From: VEQN01 sp036405975
Lineage (GTDB): Bacteria > Patescibacteriota > Minisyncoccia > Phycocordibacterales > CAIZLB01
DNA: 64,000 nucleotides
Direction: 5' to 3'
Assembly: GCA_036405975.1 (NCBI GenBank)
Contig: DASWWM010000013.1
Location: forward strand, 1-64,000
Part shown: positions 7,819-16,267 of the stretch, piece by piece
Layout of the letters: each line of letters opens with the position of its first letter
Numbering within the stretch: position 1 is the stretch's first letter
Translations under genes and position numbers: made by a program
Notes under the pieces: generated by a model
The model's input: only the letters and a program-made list of their open reading frames with translations
What the model was told of the DNA's origin: nothing
The model's database searches: none

Positions 7819-8793
7819 ATGACTGAAATAGGAAGAAAATTAGAAATAGGTTTTGCGCCAGAGAGCTCAAGAGGAGTCGCTGAATCGACGGTCTCAAAAT
7901 GGGCTAAGCACGTATCCGCAGACATCATCCCGCGCGTAGAGAAGGCAATTGATGACAATACCCGAGGTCGGCTTGAGGATAGCGAAGGGGCAAGGGTGGT
8001 CAAGAAGTGGTTCGACGGAACGCTCGAAGGCATTCTTCATGTCGATACGATCGGATATCTTTTTGCAAACATCTACGGAGCTCCGGTCTCAACTGTTGTT
8101 GAAGGGGATGTTATGTCTCATGCATTTACGATGAGTCAGTCAATTGAACACCCTACATTCTCGCTTTTCAGAAAGGATGGAAGCGTTAACCAGAAAGTCT
8201 ACGGAGGAGGGGTCGTAAAGACGCTTGAGATTTCCGCTGTTGCAGATAATTATGTGCGATTCTCAGCTGACATCGCAGCGGCAAATGAGGCATCGAATTC
8301 ATCAACTCCTTCATATGACACCGAATATGACTTCATCGGAAAGGACGTAACGGTCAAGATGGCCGATACGTCCGGAGCACTCGCAGGAGCAACAGCATTG
8401 AAACTAAAGGATGTAAATATTTCTTGGGATAATTCGGCAATAGTAGACCATGTCCTCGGCAATCTTTATCCTGATGCGATTTACAACGGTGCATCCATGA
8501 TCGAGGTGACTTTCACTAAAAATTATGTGGATACGACTTTCGAAGACCTGTTCAAGTCTGATGCCTATAAATACATGTCGATTGCGATAGAAGGCAATAC
8601 AGATATAGGTGACGGAAATTTCCCTGGTTTGGTACTTACGCTCAACAAAGCCCAGGTTCAGTCATGGGAACGATCAGGTGGCGGAGACGAACTTGTAACA
8701 GAGGAAGTAACCATCAAGGCATTCTTCAATCAGACAGACTTAGCGCAGAGTGGCCTAACGCTGAAGAATCTCACGGCCACTTACGCCGGATAA
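7819..8793 (+). CDS. Major tail tube protein, 324 aa
   Basis: The N-terminus (IGFAPESSRGVAESTVSKW) and the pattern DTIGYLFANIYGAPVST, then SHAFTMSQSIEHPTFSLF, resemble siphophage tail tube proteins, whose subunits stack as hexamer rings. Later segments VTVKMADTSGALAG and DVNISWDNSAIVDHVLG fit a second beta domain, and GLTLKNLTATYAG closes the protein. A high-copy structural gene with its own leader and promoter makes sense. A non-T-rich hairpin (8800-8813) follows the stop. Confidence 0.78.
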   Translation: MTEIGRKLEIGFAPESSRGVAESTVSKWAKHVSADIIPRVEKAIDDNTRGRLEDSEGARVVKKWFDGTLEGILHVDTIGYLFANIYGAPVSTVVEGDVMSHAFTMSQSIEHPTFSLFRKDGSVNQKVYGGGVVKTLEISAVADNYVRFSADIAAANEASNSSTPSYDTEYDFIGKDVTVKMADTSGALAGATALKLKDVNISWDNSAIVDHVLGNLYPDAIYNGASMIEVTFTKNYVDTTFEDLFKSDAYKYMSIAIEGNTDIGDGNFPGLVLTLNKAQVQSWERSGGGDELVTEEVTIKAFFNQTDLAQSGLTLKNLTATYAG

Positions 8794-8833
8794 TTGGATG
8801 GTCCGGAAGGACCTTAAACTATGGATCTTTAAA

Positions 8834-9268
8834 TTACTGGTTTGCTAAAACAGCAAATTCCATAGCTACCCAGCCACTAGATTGATTGAACTCGCCTTCC
8901 GAGATTCTTACTTTTCTTGCTGTAAAACTCTGATCGATTACGTTGGCCTTGGTACAGTTTGGAATAATGAATGCTTTTTTTGCAGCAATCAGCTCCGCTA
9001 TCCCGGCCTGATCTTTAGCTATAGATGATTTTGTGTAAGCGTCAAATGCATCTTCATCAGTAGCGACAAGTGTAATGCCCTCGCAATTACTCTTATCCTG
9101 AGTCGATGTAACTATTACGGCATTTCCTACCGATGAATTACTGACTGAAGGAGAAGAAGAGCTCGGCCCGGTTGATAGTACGGCAATAAATAGAAGGATA
9201 GAGATTCCGAGGATTATACCCAGGATCTTATAGCTTCTTTTGACCGGCAGTTTAGAGGAAGTTTCCAT
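8834..9268 (-). CDS. Membrane-anchored protein on the opposite strand (moron candidate), 144 aa
   Basis: This is the only gene of the late region read leftward; it sits between tail tube and tail chaperone. Residues 13-34 form one membrane segment (KILGIILGISILLFIAVL) after a basic start, then a Ser-rich linker and a mainly polar domain of about 95 residues with two Cys that could pair. The topology suggests an anchor with the domain outside the membrane. Such stray genes in late operons are often expressed from the prophage (lysogenic conversion or superinfection exclusion); that role is only inferred. A TTGACA-like -35 lies upstream but its -10 is poor. Confidence 0.65.
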   Translation of the reverse strand: METSSKLPVKRSYKILGIILGISILLFIAVLSTGPSSSSPSVSNSSVGNAVIVTSTQDKSNCEGITLVATDEDAFDAYTKSSIAKDQAGIAELIAAKKAFIIPNCTKANVIDQSFTARKVRISEGEFNQSSGWVAMEFAVLANQ

Positions 9269-9319
9269 ATTCAGTGAATTATTTGATTAATTAAGTAACC
9301 TTAAAACTAAAAACCCTAT

Positions 9320-9625
9320 ATGTCAATAAAAACAATCAAACTTTCTAAGCACGAAGTAGACATGAAGCCCGCTCTTTCTTGGTATGAAAAAGAGGAAGTG
9401 AAGGCGGTAATGCAGAGCGGAAGCAAGATGGATAACTCCGGACTGAAGGGATTTGACGGATACGCAATGCTTGAGGCAAAGATAAAGCTCTTCGAATGCC
9501 TGATAGTCGAAATCAGAGAAGGCGAAAACAAGATTGTAGGAGTGCGTGAATGGCTCAAGACTCTTTCCGCTGAAGACGGCGATATCATAGATGCGGCCGC
9601 AGACGAGATCGGTAAAAAAAAATAA
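9320..9625 (+). CDS. Tail assembly chaperone, short form (gpG-like), 101 aa
   Basis: Small protein in the fixed position before the tape measure. It begins MSIKTIKLSKHEVDMKPALS and is mainly helical, with a conserved-looking KIKLFECLIVEI helix. Its last codons are GGT AAA AAA AAA TAA, a run of nine A that lets a fraction of ribosomes slip back one base into the next frame. The short form and the extended form together guide assembly of the tail around the tape measure in many siphophages. Confidence 0.75.
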   Translation: MSIKTIKLSKHEVDMKPALSWYEKEEVKAVMQSGSKMDNSGLKGFDGYAMLEAKIKLFECLIVEIREGENKIVGVREWLKTLSAEDGDIIDAAADEIGKKK

Positions 9626-9840
9626 TAACCGATCGCAGCAATCTCAAGCTGGAGCTTGAAGGCAGGCTGCAGCCATCCAGGGCGGTAATCATGGAACTGC
9701 TGAGCGAAAGATACGGATGGACTCCTGATGAAATCAAAACGATGAGTCAGGAAGACATCGAAAACTATACGGCAATAATTTCCATGAAGAACAAGATGAG
9801 GGAAAAGGCAGAGAAAGCTAATAAGGGAAGGGCAAGATAA
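9622..9840 (+). CDS. -1 frameshift extension of the tail chaperone (gpGT-like)
   Basis: The -1 frame is open across the end of the short form and continues for 72 codons to the stop at 9838-9840, 8 bases before the tape measure. It has no usable start codon near its beginning. It reads ... TDRSNLKLELEGRL ... RYGWTPDEIKTMSQEDI, the helical pattern of the T part of G-T chaperones. Slippage on A9 (9614-9622) would give a protein of about 173 residues. A 6-bp hairpin with a TGGA loop (9644-9659), 21 bases after the slip site, may help. Confidence 0.8.
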   Translation: MITDRSNLKLELEGRLQPSRAVIMELLSERYGWTPDEIKTMSQEDIENYTAIISMKNKMREKAEKANKGRAR

Positions 9841-9848
9841 ATAAAAAA

Positions 9849-11318
9849 ATGGCAGAAAGAGAACTATCAATCTTACTAAAACTCAGGGACCAGGCTTCGA
9901 AAGAGCTGACAGCTTTCGGCGTTAAGGTAAAGGGCATGGAACCGAAGTTTCAGAAGATGGCTGCAGGTGGTACTACGGCCCTTGCTCTTTTGACTGGGGC
10001 TATCGGAGCGTCAGTTGCCAAAGCTTCAGAAATGGAGAGCATCGAGATTGCTTTCACTACCATGCTTAAGTCTGCATCCGCTGCGAAGGACATGATTGCC
10101 CAGCTCAATGAATTTGCAGCGAAGACTCCTTATGAATTTCAGGAAATTGCTCAGGCTTCGAAATCGCTTCTCGCATTCGGTATCCCAGCAAAAATGATGC
10201 AGGAAGAATTGAAGAAAATCGGAGATATTTCATCTGGTATTGGTGCCCCTATCGGCGAGATCGCTGAGCTTTACGGAAAGGCAAAGGTTCAGGGTCGTCT
10301 ATTCGGAGAGGACATAAATCAACTTACCGGCAGGGGTATTCCGATCATACAAGAATTAGCTAAGCAGTTCGGCGTGACGGAAGGGAAGGTCAAGGAGCTT
10401 GTCGAAAGTGGAAAAGTTAATTTTTCCCATCTGTCGAACGCTTTCGCTTCCATGTCTCAGCAAGGAGGCCAATTTTTCAATATGATGGATGCGCAATCTG
10501 CCAGTGCGGCGGGAATGTGGTCAACGTTTCAGGATTCAATAAGCGCTACGATGCGCACGGTGGGCATGCAATTTTTGCCAATGCTCAAGGATTTAATGAG
10601 CGCTGTAACACCTCTTCTTGAAGGATTCGGGGCGTGGGCGGCTGCACATCCCGAAATAATAAAGTATACAGTGCTCGCAACTGCGGCTATCGCTGCAATG
10701 ACTGCTGTGATCGGTTTTGCAGGTATTGCCTTGCTCGGTTTGACGACTGCTGCCTCAGGATTTGGACTCACCCTCGGAGCTTTTCTGTTGCCTTTGGCAT
10801 TGGTTACCGCAGCGATAGTAGCAATTGTGGGAGTCATGGCATGGTGGGTTATGAACTGGAAGGAAAACGTTGCGACAATGAAATGGCTATGGCAGGGATT
10901 CTCCGATTTCTTCATTGGAATTTGGAAAAATATCGAAAGCTATTTTACTGATGTGTGGGTCGGAATCAAGGCGATATTTCAGGAATCGATTGATTGGATG
11001 ATGCAGAAGATACAGCCTTTGTTGAATGCAATCAACACCGTTCAGTCAGGCTTCAGCGCAGTTACCGGGGCAGTCGGCAGTACGGCAAAATGGGTAGGTA
11101 GCGCAATCAGTGTCAACGATGCAATCATCTCTCCGAATGGAAACATTATATCCACTCACCCAGATGATTATCTGATAGCGACCAAGGATCCATATTCTCT
11201 CGCCGGAAACGGAGGGGGAATCAGCATCAATATTTACGGAGACGTTTCAGGCATGGAGCTTGTAGAGAAAGTGAAGAAAGCTCTCACTTTAGACATTAAG
11301 CGCCAAATCAGATTATGA
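9849..11318 (+). CDS. Tail tape measure protein, 489 aa
   Basis: Residues 1-250 match the conserved start of tape measure proteins: SILLKLRDQASKELTAFG, SEMESIEIAFTTMLKSASAA, AAKTPYEFQEIAQASKSLLA and GRLFGEDINQLTGRGIP. Two or three hydrophobic segments follow around 270-345 (ALLGLTTAASGFGLTLGAFL, VTAAIVAIVGVMAWWVM), typical of the part that enters the host membrane. The C-terminus carries a glycine-rich turn and a beta hairpin. At 489 residues it is short; using roughly 1.5 angstrom per residue, the tail would be near 70 nm. It overlaps the next start by four bases. Confidence 0.9.
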   Translation: MAERELSILLKLRDQASKELTAFGVKVKGMEPKFQKMAAGGTTALALLTGAIGASVAKASEMESIEIAFTTMLKSASAAKDMIAQLNEFAAKTPYEFQEIAQASKSLLAFGIPAKMMQEELKKIGDISSGIGAPIGEIAELYGKAKVQGRLFGEDINQLTGRGIPIIQELAKQFGVTEGKVKELVESGKVNFSHLSNAFASMSQQGGQFFNMMDAQSASAAGMWSTFQDSISATMRTVGMQFLPMLKDLMSAVTPLLEGFGAWAAAHPEIIKYTVLATAAIAAMTAVIGFAGIALLGLTTAASGFGLTLGAFLLPLALVTAAIVAIVGVMAWWVMNWKENVATMKWLWQGFSDFFIGIWKNIESYFTDVWVGIKAIFQESIDWMMQKIQPLLNAINTVQSGFSAVTGAVGSTAKWVGSAISVNDAIISPNGNIISTHPDDYLIATKDPYSLAGNGGGISINIYGDVSGMELVEKVKKALTLDIKRQIRL

Positions 11319-12739
11319 TAACCATCACGATTAACGGGATAGACAGGTCGGATCACATAGATGTGGACAGCATAATATTCACTCAGGGTGTCAGTAAGCA
11401 GCCTTCGATTCTTGCTTTTACAATCAAGAAAAATTCAAGCAAAACAATCCCCAATCTTGGGCAAGCCGTAATAATGGAAGAAGATGGCGAACGTCTATTC
11501 AAGGGAACTCTTACTGAAAAAGGAGAATCTGTAATCGAAGGCCTGGTAGTCGGGTACAGCTATGCGGCAAAAGACGGTCTGCATAATTTTGACAGGAAGC
11601 TGGTCAAAAAGGCATACAACTCGACTGATGCCGTGTCCGTAGCTCAAGACATCGTGGACAGCTTTTCAACTGGATTCACTCTGGAGGCTCCGGCTGTTGG
11701 TCCGGGCGTTGATTCTATACGCTTTAATTATGAGCAGCCGAGCAAGGCGATGCAGGCCCTTGCGGGCGAAATCGGCTGGGACTGGTACATTGACCCTTAT
11801 GATGTGGTTCATTTCTTTCCAAAAAAAGACAAGGTTGCGCCTTTCGAAATTACCGATACTAACGGGAATCTTTCGTGGGGTTCATTGGAATTCGATAGCA
11901 ACATTCTTGAGCTGAAGAATATCGTATATGTGCGAGGCGGAGAATATCTCGATGCGATATCCGAATCTGAAGCAATAGACAAATATACCGCAGACGGGTA
12001 TCAGCTCGCCTGGCCTTTGGTGTACAGATATAACGGGGTGCAGGTAACAGTTGATGGGGTATCGAAGACAGTTGGAATCGACAATATTACTGACCCTTTG
12101 AGCGTTGATGTGCTATACAACTTTAGTGAAAAATCAATAAGATTCAGGGAGGATAATAAGCCTGCAGATGAAGCTCTGGTGAAGATATTCGGAAATGCTT
12201 ACATTCCACTTATCGTGCAAGCAAGCGACAGCATATCCATTTCTGCTTATGGCGAATTCGAGGATATCAAGATCGATAAGAACATAAATAGTATTCGTGA
12301 GGCTGAAATGCTCGCAGGGGCGGTACTCGATCAATGGAGTGAAGGCTCTTACGAGGGAAGATTCAGGACGATGCAGAAGGGGTTGAGGGCAGGCCAATAC
12401 ATAACGATAAATTCAGCTGAATTCGGCGTGAATGATTCCTTCAAGATCAATACGGTAACAGGCAGGATGAAAGGCCATGACCGCATGGAATATACAATCA
12501 GCTTCCTTAAATCCGGAGAGACAGACTTCACCGATATAATGGTCGGGCTTCTCGGAAAAGACCGGAAGAACATCGTTATATCCGATGATGAAGTTATCCA
12601 AAGGCTCATCAAGATAGAAGAAACGTTCGGCGCAGGGGATGAGATAACAGAAATAGTTAAGACTGTCGGACCATATCACTACGAGGATGTGGCGGGAGGC
12701 AATACTCCGGGAATATATAACTTTTCCACCTACTCTTAA
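11315..12739 (+). CDS. Tail hub / distal tail protein, 474 aa
   Basis: Directly after the tape measure, where tail hub proteins lie. It begins MITITINGIDRSDHIDVDSI and has a long beta-rich body with IGWDWYIDPYDVVHFFPKK, a motif seen in gp27/gpD-like hub proteins, where a domain that binds DNA or tube is followed by a short Trp-rich strand. The C-terminal part is RMKGHDRMEYTISFLKSG, then a helical end. It likely closes the tube and carries fibres. No peptidase or lysozyme motif is seen. Start overlaps the tape measure stop (ATGA). Confidence 0.65.
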   Translation: MITITINGIDRSDHIDVDSIIFTQGVSKQPSILAFTIKKNSSKTIPNLGQAVIMEEDGERLFKGTLTEKGESVIEGLVVGYSYAAKDGLHNFDRKLVKKAYNSTDAVSVAQDIVDSFSTGFTLEAPAVGPGVDSIRFNYEQPSKAMQALAGEIGWDWYIDPYDVVHFFPKKDKVAPFEITDTNGNLSWGSLEFDSNILELKNIVYVRGGEYLDAISESEAIDKYTADGYQLAWPLVYRYNGVQVTVDGVSKTVGIDNITDPLSVDVLYNFSEKSIRFREDNKPADEALVKIFGNAYIPLIVQASDSISISAYGEFEDIKIDKNINSIREAEMLAGAVLDQWSEGSYEGRFRTMQKGLRAGQYITINSAEFGVNDSFKINTVTGRMKGHDRMEYTISFLKSGETDFTDIMVGLLGKDRKNIVISDDEVIQRLIKIEETFGAGDEITEIVKTVGPYHYEDVAGGNTPGIYNFSTYS

Positions 12740-12751
12740 AGATGCGTGGTG

Positions 12752-12832
12752 TGATATAATAAAGTCACAACTAAAAACCGCTTGGAGAAAAACATTCCTG
12801 GGCATCTATCATTCGATAGGTGTCCTTTTTCT
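12752..12832 (+). promoter_or_regulatory. Phage switch leader, copy 4 (upstream of fibre genes)
   Basis: Extended -10 TGATATAAT has its hexamer at 12755-12760. P1 (12778-12801) is the least regular copy: CCG/TGG, a three-base bulge, GGA/TCC and a 9-base A-rich loop that still contains AAACA. P2 is 12800-12825: 11 base pairs with G-U pairs and a 4-base loop, then TTTTTCTT and the ATG at 12834. P1 and P2 share only two bases here (12800-12801). Confidence 0.7.
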
Positions 12833-12833
12833 T

Positions 12834-13361
12834 ATGAACAAAATCATCACATCAGATTCAATAGGCTCAATGGGCGAGGTAAGGATTACCAAGCGCAATT
12901 CTCTGACCAAAAGCGGCAGGAAGGCTTATGGCCGTGGAAGAATTATTTCCGTGACAGATTGGATGAAGAATCGCATTGTCTCGGGCATTGGGGGATATGG
13001 CAGGAACATACTCATCCGAAGACTGCTTTCGGACAATACATATACGGGCAACATCACCCATGCGGATCTGGGTACAGGCTCAACTGCAGCTGCTGATTCC
13101 GATACGGATCTCGAAACAGGTCTTGCTCGCGCTCAGGTAGGATCGTCTGATATCGGAAATGATTCTGGAACTATCAGATTCTTTTTTGCGGACGCCCTGA
13201 CACCTGATGCGACTTATAGAGAATTCGGAACATTCATTGATGGAAGCGTGACGCTTGGGACAGGAAGGATCTTCAACAGGCTTATTCTCACGACTCCGTA
13301 TGTAAAAGCAACAGGAGAGGATACGACAGTCGAAGTCAGATTCACGATTAATCCGTTATAA
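12834..13361 (+). CDS. Tail or baseplate-associated protein, 175 aa
   Basis: The start is set at the ATG directly after the T-run of the leader; a longer frame would read backwards through the leader RNA. The beginning is basic (RITKRNSLTKSGRKAYGRGR), followed by small beta-strand repeats and conserved-looking YREFGTFIDGSVTLGTG and TVEVRFTIN. This resembles short minor tail or fibre-base proteins of siphophages, but I cannot place it in a named family. It begins the fibre transcription unit. The next gene starts 4 bases after its stop. Confidence 0.6.
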   Translation: MNKIITSDSIGSMGEVRITKRNSLTKSGRKAYGRGRIISVTDWMKNRIVSGIGGYGRNILIRRLLSDNTYTGNITHADLGTGSTAAADSDTDLETGLARAQVGSSDIGNDSGTIRFFFADALTPDATYREFGTFIDGSVTLGTGRIFNRLILTTPYVKATGEDTTVEVRFTINPL

Positions 13362-13365
13362 AAAA

Positions 13366-14418
13366 ATGCCAATCAATCCAATTCAACCAAATTCACCAAT
13401 AAGAGCCGATCACTTCATAAAGGCAAGTGAGGCTGATTCCAATCCGGCAAACAATGAAGGATACGTTCCAAAGCTCGAATCGAATGGAGAAATAAGCAGT
13501 GTCTTCACTAGATTCAATTATGGAGGCGGTGCTGATGGTGCGATTGTTCTTGATGGCACGAATACATACGGCTTCCTTTCAAAGTCTGGAAATGTATATA
13601 CGATGACTCGAAACATATTCTGTACGAACATCACTATTAATTCAGGATGCACTTTGAAGACTGATGGATTCCTTTATTTCTGGACTGGAAAGATTGATGG
13701 ATCAGGAAAAATAACTTGGGGTGTGCCAAATGCTGGTGGAAATGCTTCAGGAAATACAGGAGGGGTAGGCGGTGCAGCTTCGGGTACTGGACCCATCAAG
13801 AATAAGGCTGGAGGAAATGGAGGACGGGGAGGCTATCCTGGAGTCACGGGACAGGGTCAGGCCGGATTGCCTGGCGGTTCCTCTACAAGCTCTCCAGGAA
13901 GGCCAGGTGCCGCAGGGGCTACGGGTTCAGGCGCTATGCCAGGCGTTGCGGGGCCGGGCGGCACAGCTTCGACATATCTTCCTTTCGGAGTCTTTGCATT
14001 CCTTTCAATGATTGCGTGTGACCTTACATCTTCCGCTGGGTTAGCCTTTCTTACGGGATCAGCGGCCTCTGGGGGAGGCTCTGGGGGAGGACGGACGGAT
14101 GGAAGCAATGACTTCGGCGGCGGCGGCGGCGGGGCAGCCTCAGGAGGTGGTTGTTTGGGCTGGGGTAATGAATGGGGAGGCACTCTTACGATTGAAAATC
14201 TGGGTGCGAATGGCGGAAATGCAGCAACTCTTAATGGGGAAACTGGCGGAGCGGGAGCAGGATCTCCTGGTGGGTGGTCCGCAATATTCTTCAAGAAGAA
14301 AACTGGAACTATCACTTATAACCTTGCTGGCGGAAACCCGGGAACAGGAAACGGAACGCCAGGTACTGCAGCAACGGGGTACTCTTATGAAATCGATATA
14401 TCAACTTTAATCCGATAA
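13366..14418 (+). CDS. Glycine-rich tail fibre, 350 aa
   Basis: Residues 1-115 form an N-terminal domain (IRADHFIKASEADSNPANNE, TMTRNIFCTNITINSGC). The rest is extremely rich in Gly with Gly-Gly and Gly-x-Gly steps, as in AGGNGGRGGYPGVTGQGQAG and SGGGSGGGRTDGSNDFGGG, interrupted by one hydrophobic stretch at about 205-225. The C-terminus is short and beta-like. Glycine-rich receptor-binding tips made of polyglycine II helices are known in T-even-like fibres (gp38 type), so receptor contact is a fair inference. The complementary strand shows a long proline-rich frame caused by this composition. Confidence 0.7.
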   Translation: MPINPIQPNSPIRADHFIKASEADSNPANNEGYVPKLESNGEISSVFTRFNYGGGADGAIVLDGTNTYGFLSKSGNVYTMTRNIFCTNITINSGCTLKTDGFLYFWTGKIDGSGKITWGVPNAGGNASGNTGGVGGAASGTGPIKNKAGGNGGRGGYPGVTGQGQAGLPGGSSTSSPGRPGAAGATGSGAMPGVAGPGGTASTYLPFGVFAFLSMIACDLTSSAGLAFLTGSAASGGGSGGGRTDGSNDFGGGGGGAASGGGCLGWGNEWGGTLTIENLGANGGNAATLNGETGGAGAGSPGGWSAIFFKKKTGTITYNLAGGNPGTGNGTPGTAATGYSYEIDISTLIR

Positions 14419-14422
14419 AAAT

Positions 14423-14884
14423 ATGGAAATAGGAACTATAAAATATGGAATAGCTGCCTTTATAAAGAATTTTAGTTATATCGGGGCACTTTTCATATCT
14501 TTAAACGTTCAGAGCTACAGTATTCTCGGGCTATTTATGATCGTTGATACGATTACAGGAATCATCAGGTCTGGCACTATACACGGCTGGCGTTCAGTAA
14601 CATCGCACGCTGCAACCGTTGGAATAACAGCAAAATGTCTAGTAATTGCAATTCCATTTTTTCTTGCGCTTGCGGGACATGGAGTCGGGATAGAACTTAC
14701 GATAATTGCGAGTAGCGCGCTCAAGATCCTTATTGTCTCTGAGCTGTACTCAATCCTTTCAAATATCCAATCAATCAGGTTGAGAAGGGAAGTACAAGAA
14801 TTTGATGCTGTCAATTACTTATTAAACAAGTTGAGAGATTTTCTTGAGCATAATATCAAAACTAAAAGTAACAACCTTAAATAA
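14423..14884 (+). CDS. Phage holin, 153 aa
   Basis: At least three hydrophobic segments: FSYIGALFISLNVQSYSILG, LFMIVDTITGIIRSG and CLVIAIPFFLALAGHG, with a further helix IIASSALKILIVSELYSIL. The MIVDTITGIIRSG motif and its place ahead of the endolysin match the toxin-secretion/phage lysis holin family (Phage_holin_4 type). Holins open the inner membrane at the end of infection. A charged C-terminus of about 40 residues follows. Confidence 0.85.
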   Translation: MEIGTIKYGIAAFIKNFSYIGALFISLNVQSYSILGLFMIVDTITGIIRSGTIHGWRSVTSHAATVGITAKCLVIAIPFFLALAGHGVGIELTIIASSALKILIVSELYSILSNIQSIRLRREVQEFDAVNYLLNKLRDFLEHNIKTKSNNLK

Positions 14885-14889
14885 ATCAC

Positions 14890-16014
14890 ATGAATCAAAA
14901 CGAAGAAAAATACATAGGAGTAATAGAGCAGACTGAAGAGCAGAAGGAGCAGAACTATGCTTTTGCGGAAATCGTAGCAGAGGCAGAGCCTGTAATCTGG
15001 AAGGAAAAGCAGAAGCCAAATGGAATTAATTATATCTTCGGTGATAAATTTTGGAGAAAGTTTGATGTCAGGAACCAGTCAAGTTCAGGTTCTTGTGTAG
15101 CTCAGTCAATGGCTAAACTCATGGGTATCCTTGCATATCTTAGATGGGGTATTTTCATTGTGTTCTCGGCCGGTCACATCTATTTGCGCCGAATAAACAA
15201 GAATTGGGCATCGGGCAACATGGGCATGATTGCGACTGACGTTTACAGCATCGCACAAAAAGGGGTAACTCTTGAGGAATTTATGGCCGGGCAAAACCTC
15301 GGAGAGTCTGGAATGAATGCGCTCTATGAGAACGATTTGCATAAAGCAGTCAATCTGAAGATTGGTAACTACATTGTTCTTCCGGTTGGAGACATTGAGG
15401 CAGTAGCATCTGTAATTCAAAAAACTAAGAAAGGTGTCATGACTTGGCTCCGGTTTTGGAACAATGAATGGACTGCGGTTCCTGTGGTAATTGCCCCTAA
15501 TCCCGACAGCCACCACTCGATGGCGACTGTAGACTTCACTCTTTATGAAAAAGAAAAATCACTTGTGAACGATGAGTCTTGGGGCAATACATACGGCTTC
15601 GAAGGGCAGCGAGTCATTAAGGAATCGTTCTACAGGGCTCGAAATACCCATGCTTCATATCCGATGGACTTCAAGTTCGACTTCGATGCCGTTCCGATGC
15701 CAGACAAAAAGTCATTTTCAAATCCTCTTGTCTTCATAGAAATAGATTCGAATACCCAGGTTGTTAAACCTCAGTTTGCTGCCATTCACGCTGAACAGAA
15801 GGCGGATGTCGTTCGCCTTCAGGATGCATTGAAGAAAGAAGGCGTATTGCCATCAAACATTGCGAGCACAGGGCTTTATCAGAACCTTACAGCAAAGGCT
15901 GTGAAGGCTTTCCAGATAAAGCACTCTGTTGCATCTATGGCCGAAATCAATTCGCTCGGAGGCAAGAGGGTCGGAGAAAAGACATTAGCAAAATTAAATC
16001 AAATTTATGGATAA
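14890..16014 (+). CDS. Papain-like cysteine peptidase with peptidoglycan-binding domain (endolysin), 374 aa
   Basis: Residues 55-235 are a C1-type papain fold: RNQSSSGSCVAQSMAKLM contains the Gln and catalytic Cys, DSHHSMATVDF contains the catalytic His, and VNDESWG the Asn-containing motif followed by Ser-Trp-Gly, in correct order. Residues 290-370 are a PG_binding_1-type domain: VVRLQDALKKEGVLPSN, then NLTAKAVKAFQIKH. Placement between a holin and a small membrane protein makes it the likely endolysin, cutting peptide links of the host wall. A papain-like enzyme in this place is uncommon. No signal peptide is visible, so it would depend on the holin. Confidence 0.8.
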   Translation: MNQNEEKYIGVIEQTEEQKEQNYAFAEIVAEAEPVIWKEKQKPNGINYIFGDKFWRKFDVRNQSSSGSCVAQSMAKLMGILAYLRWGIFIVFSAGHIYLRRINKNWASGNMGMIATDVYSIAQKGVTLEEFMAGQNLGESGMNALYENDLHKAVNLKIGNYIVLPVGDIEAVASVIQKTKKGVMTWLRFWNNEWTAVPVVIAPNPDSHHSMATVDFTLYEKEKSLVNDESWGNTYGFEGQRVIKESFYRARNTHASYPMDFKFDFDAVPMPDKKSFSNPLVFIEIDSNTQVVKPQFAAIHAEQKADVVRLQDALKKEGVLPSNIASTGLYQNLTAKAVKAFQIKHSVASMAEINSLGGKRVGEKTLAKLNQIYG

Positions 16015-16234
16015 TACAAAATTTTCATTTCTTAAAAGCGTTCGATTCTGGAATCTGGTCATAGTTGCGACTGTGATTGTTTTGCAGAAGCAGGGGATCA
16101 TTATCGATAATTCTTTAGTCGATACTATCTCAGAAATCGTTTCAATTGTTCTTACAGGCTCGACTATCGTGAGGACTGTTGACCGAGTGGCTGACAAGAA
16201 AGTTGAGGCTGCTGAAGTATCTGCAGGCCTCTAA
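16007..16234 (+). CDS. Small membrane protein, possible second holin or anti-holin, 75 aa
   Basis: Overlaps the endolysin by 8 bases. After a short polar start comes one hydrophobic segment, FWNLVIVATVIVLQKQGIII, and a second weaker one, ISEIVSIVLTGSTIV, then a charged tail with KKVEAAEV. The form is like small phage holin/anti-holin pairs. Position in the lysis cassette supports the idea but no conserved motif settles it. Confidence 0.6.
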   Translation: MDNTKFSFLKSVRFWNLVIVATVIVLQKQGIIIDNSLVDTISEIVSIVLTGSTIVRTVDRVADKKVEAAEVSAGL

Positions 16235-16267
16235 GCGTTGATCTGCTGGATTGAATTCCGGCACACT

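Noticed and set aside
8800..8813. Hairpin GGTCC/GGACC as terminator of the tail tube gene
   Set aside because: Only five pairs and no T-run; too weak to call.
12687..12833. Upstream extension of the gene at 12834
   Set aside because: It would be translated through the promoter and both hairpins of leader copy 4; the ATG after the T-run is the natural start.
13857..14315. Proline-rich 152-codon frame on the complement
   Set aside because: It mirrors the glycine-rich fibre gene; the composition follows from the complement of GGN codons.
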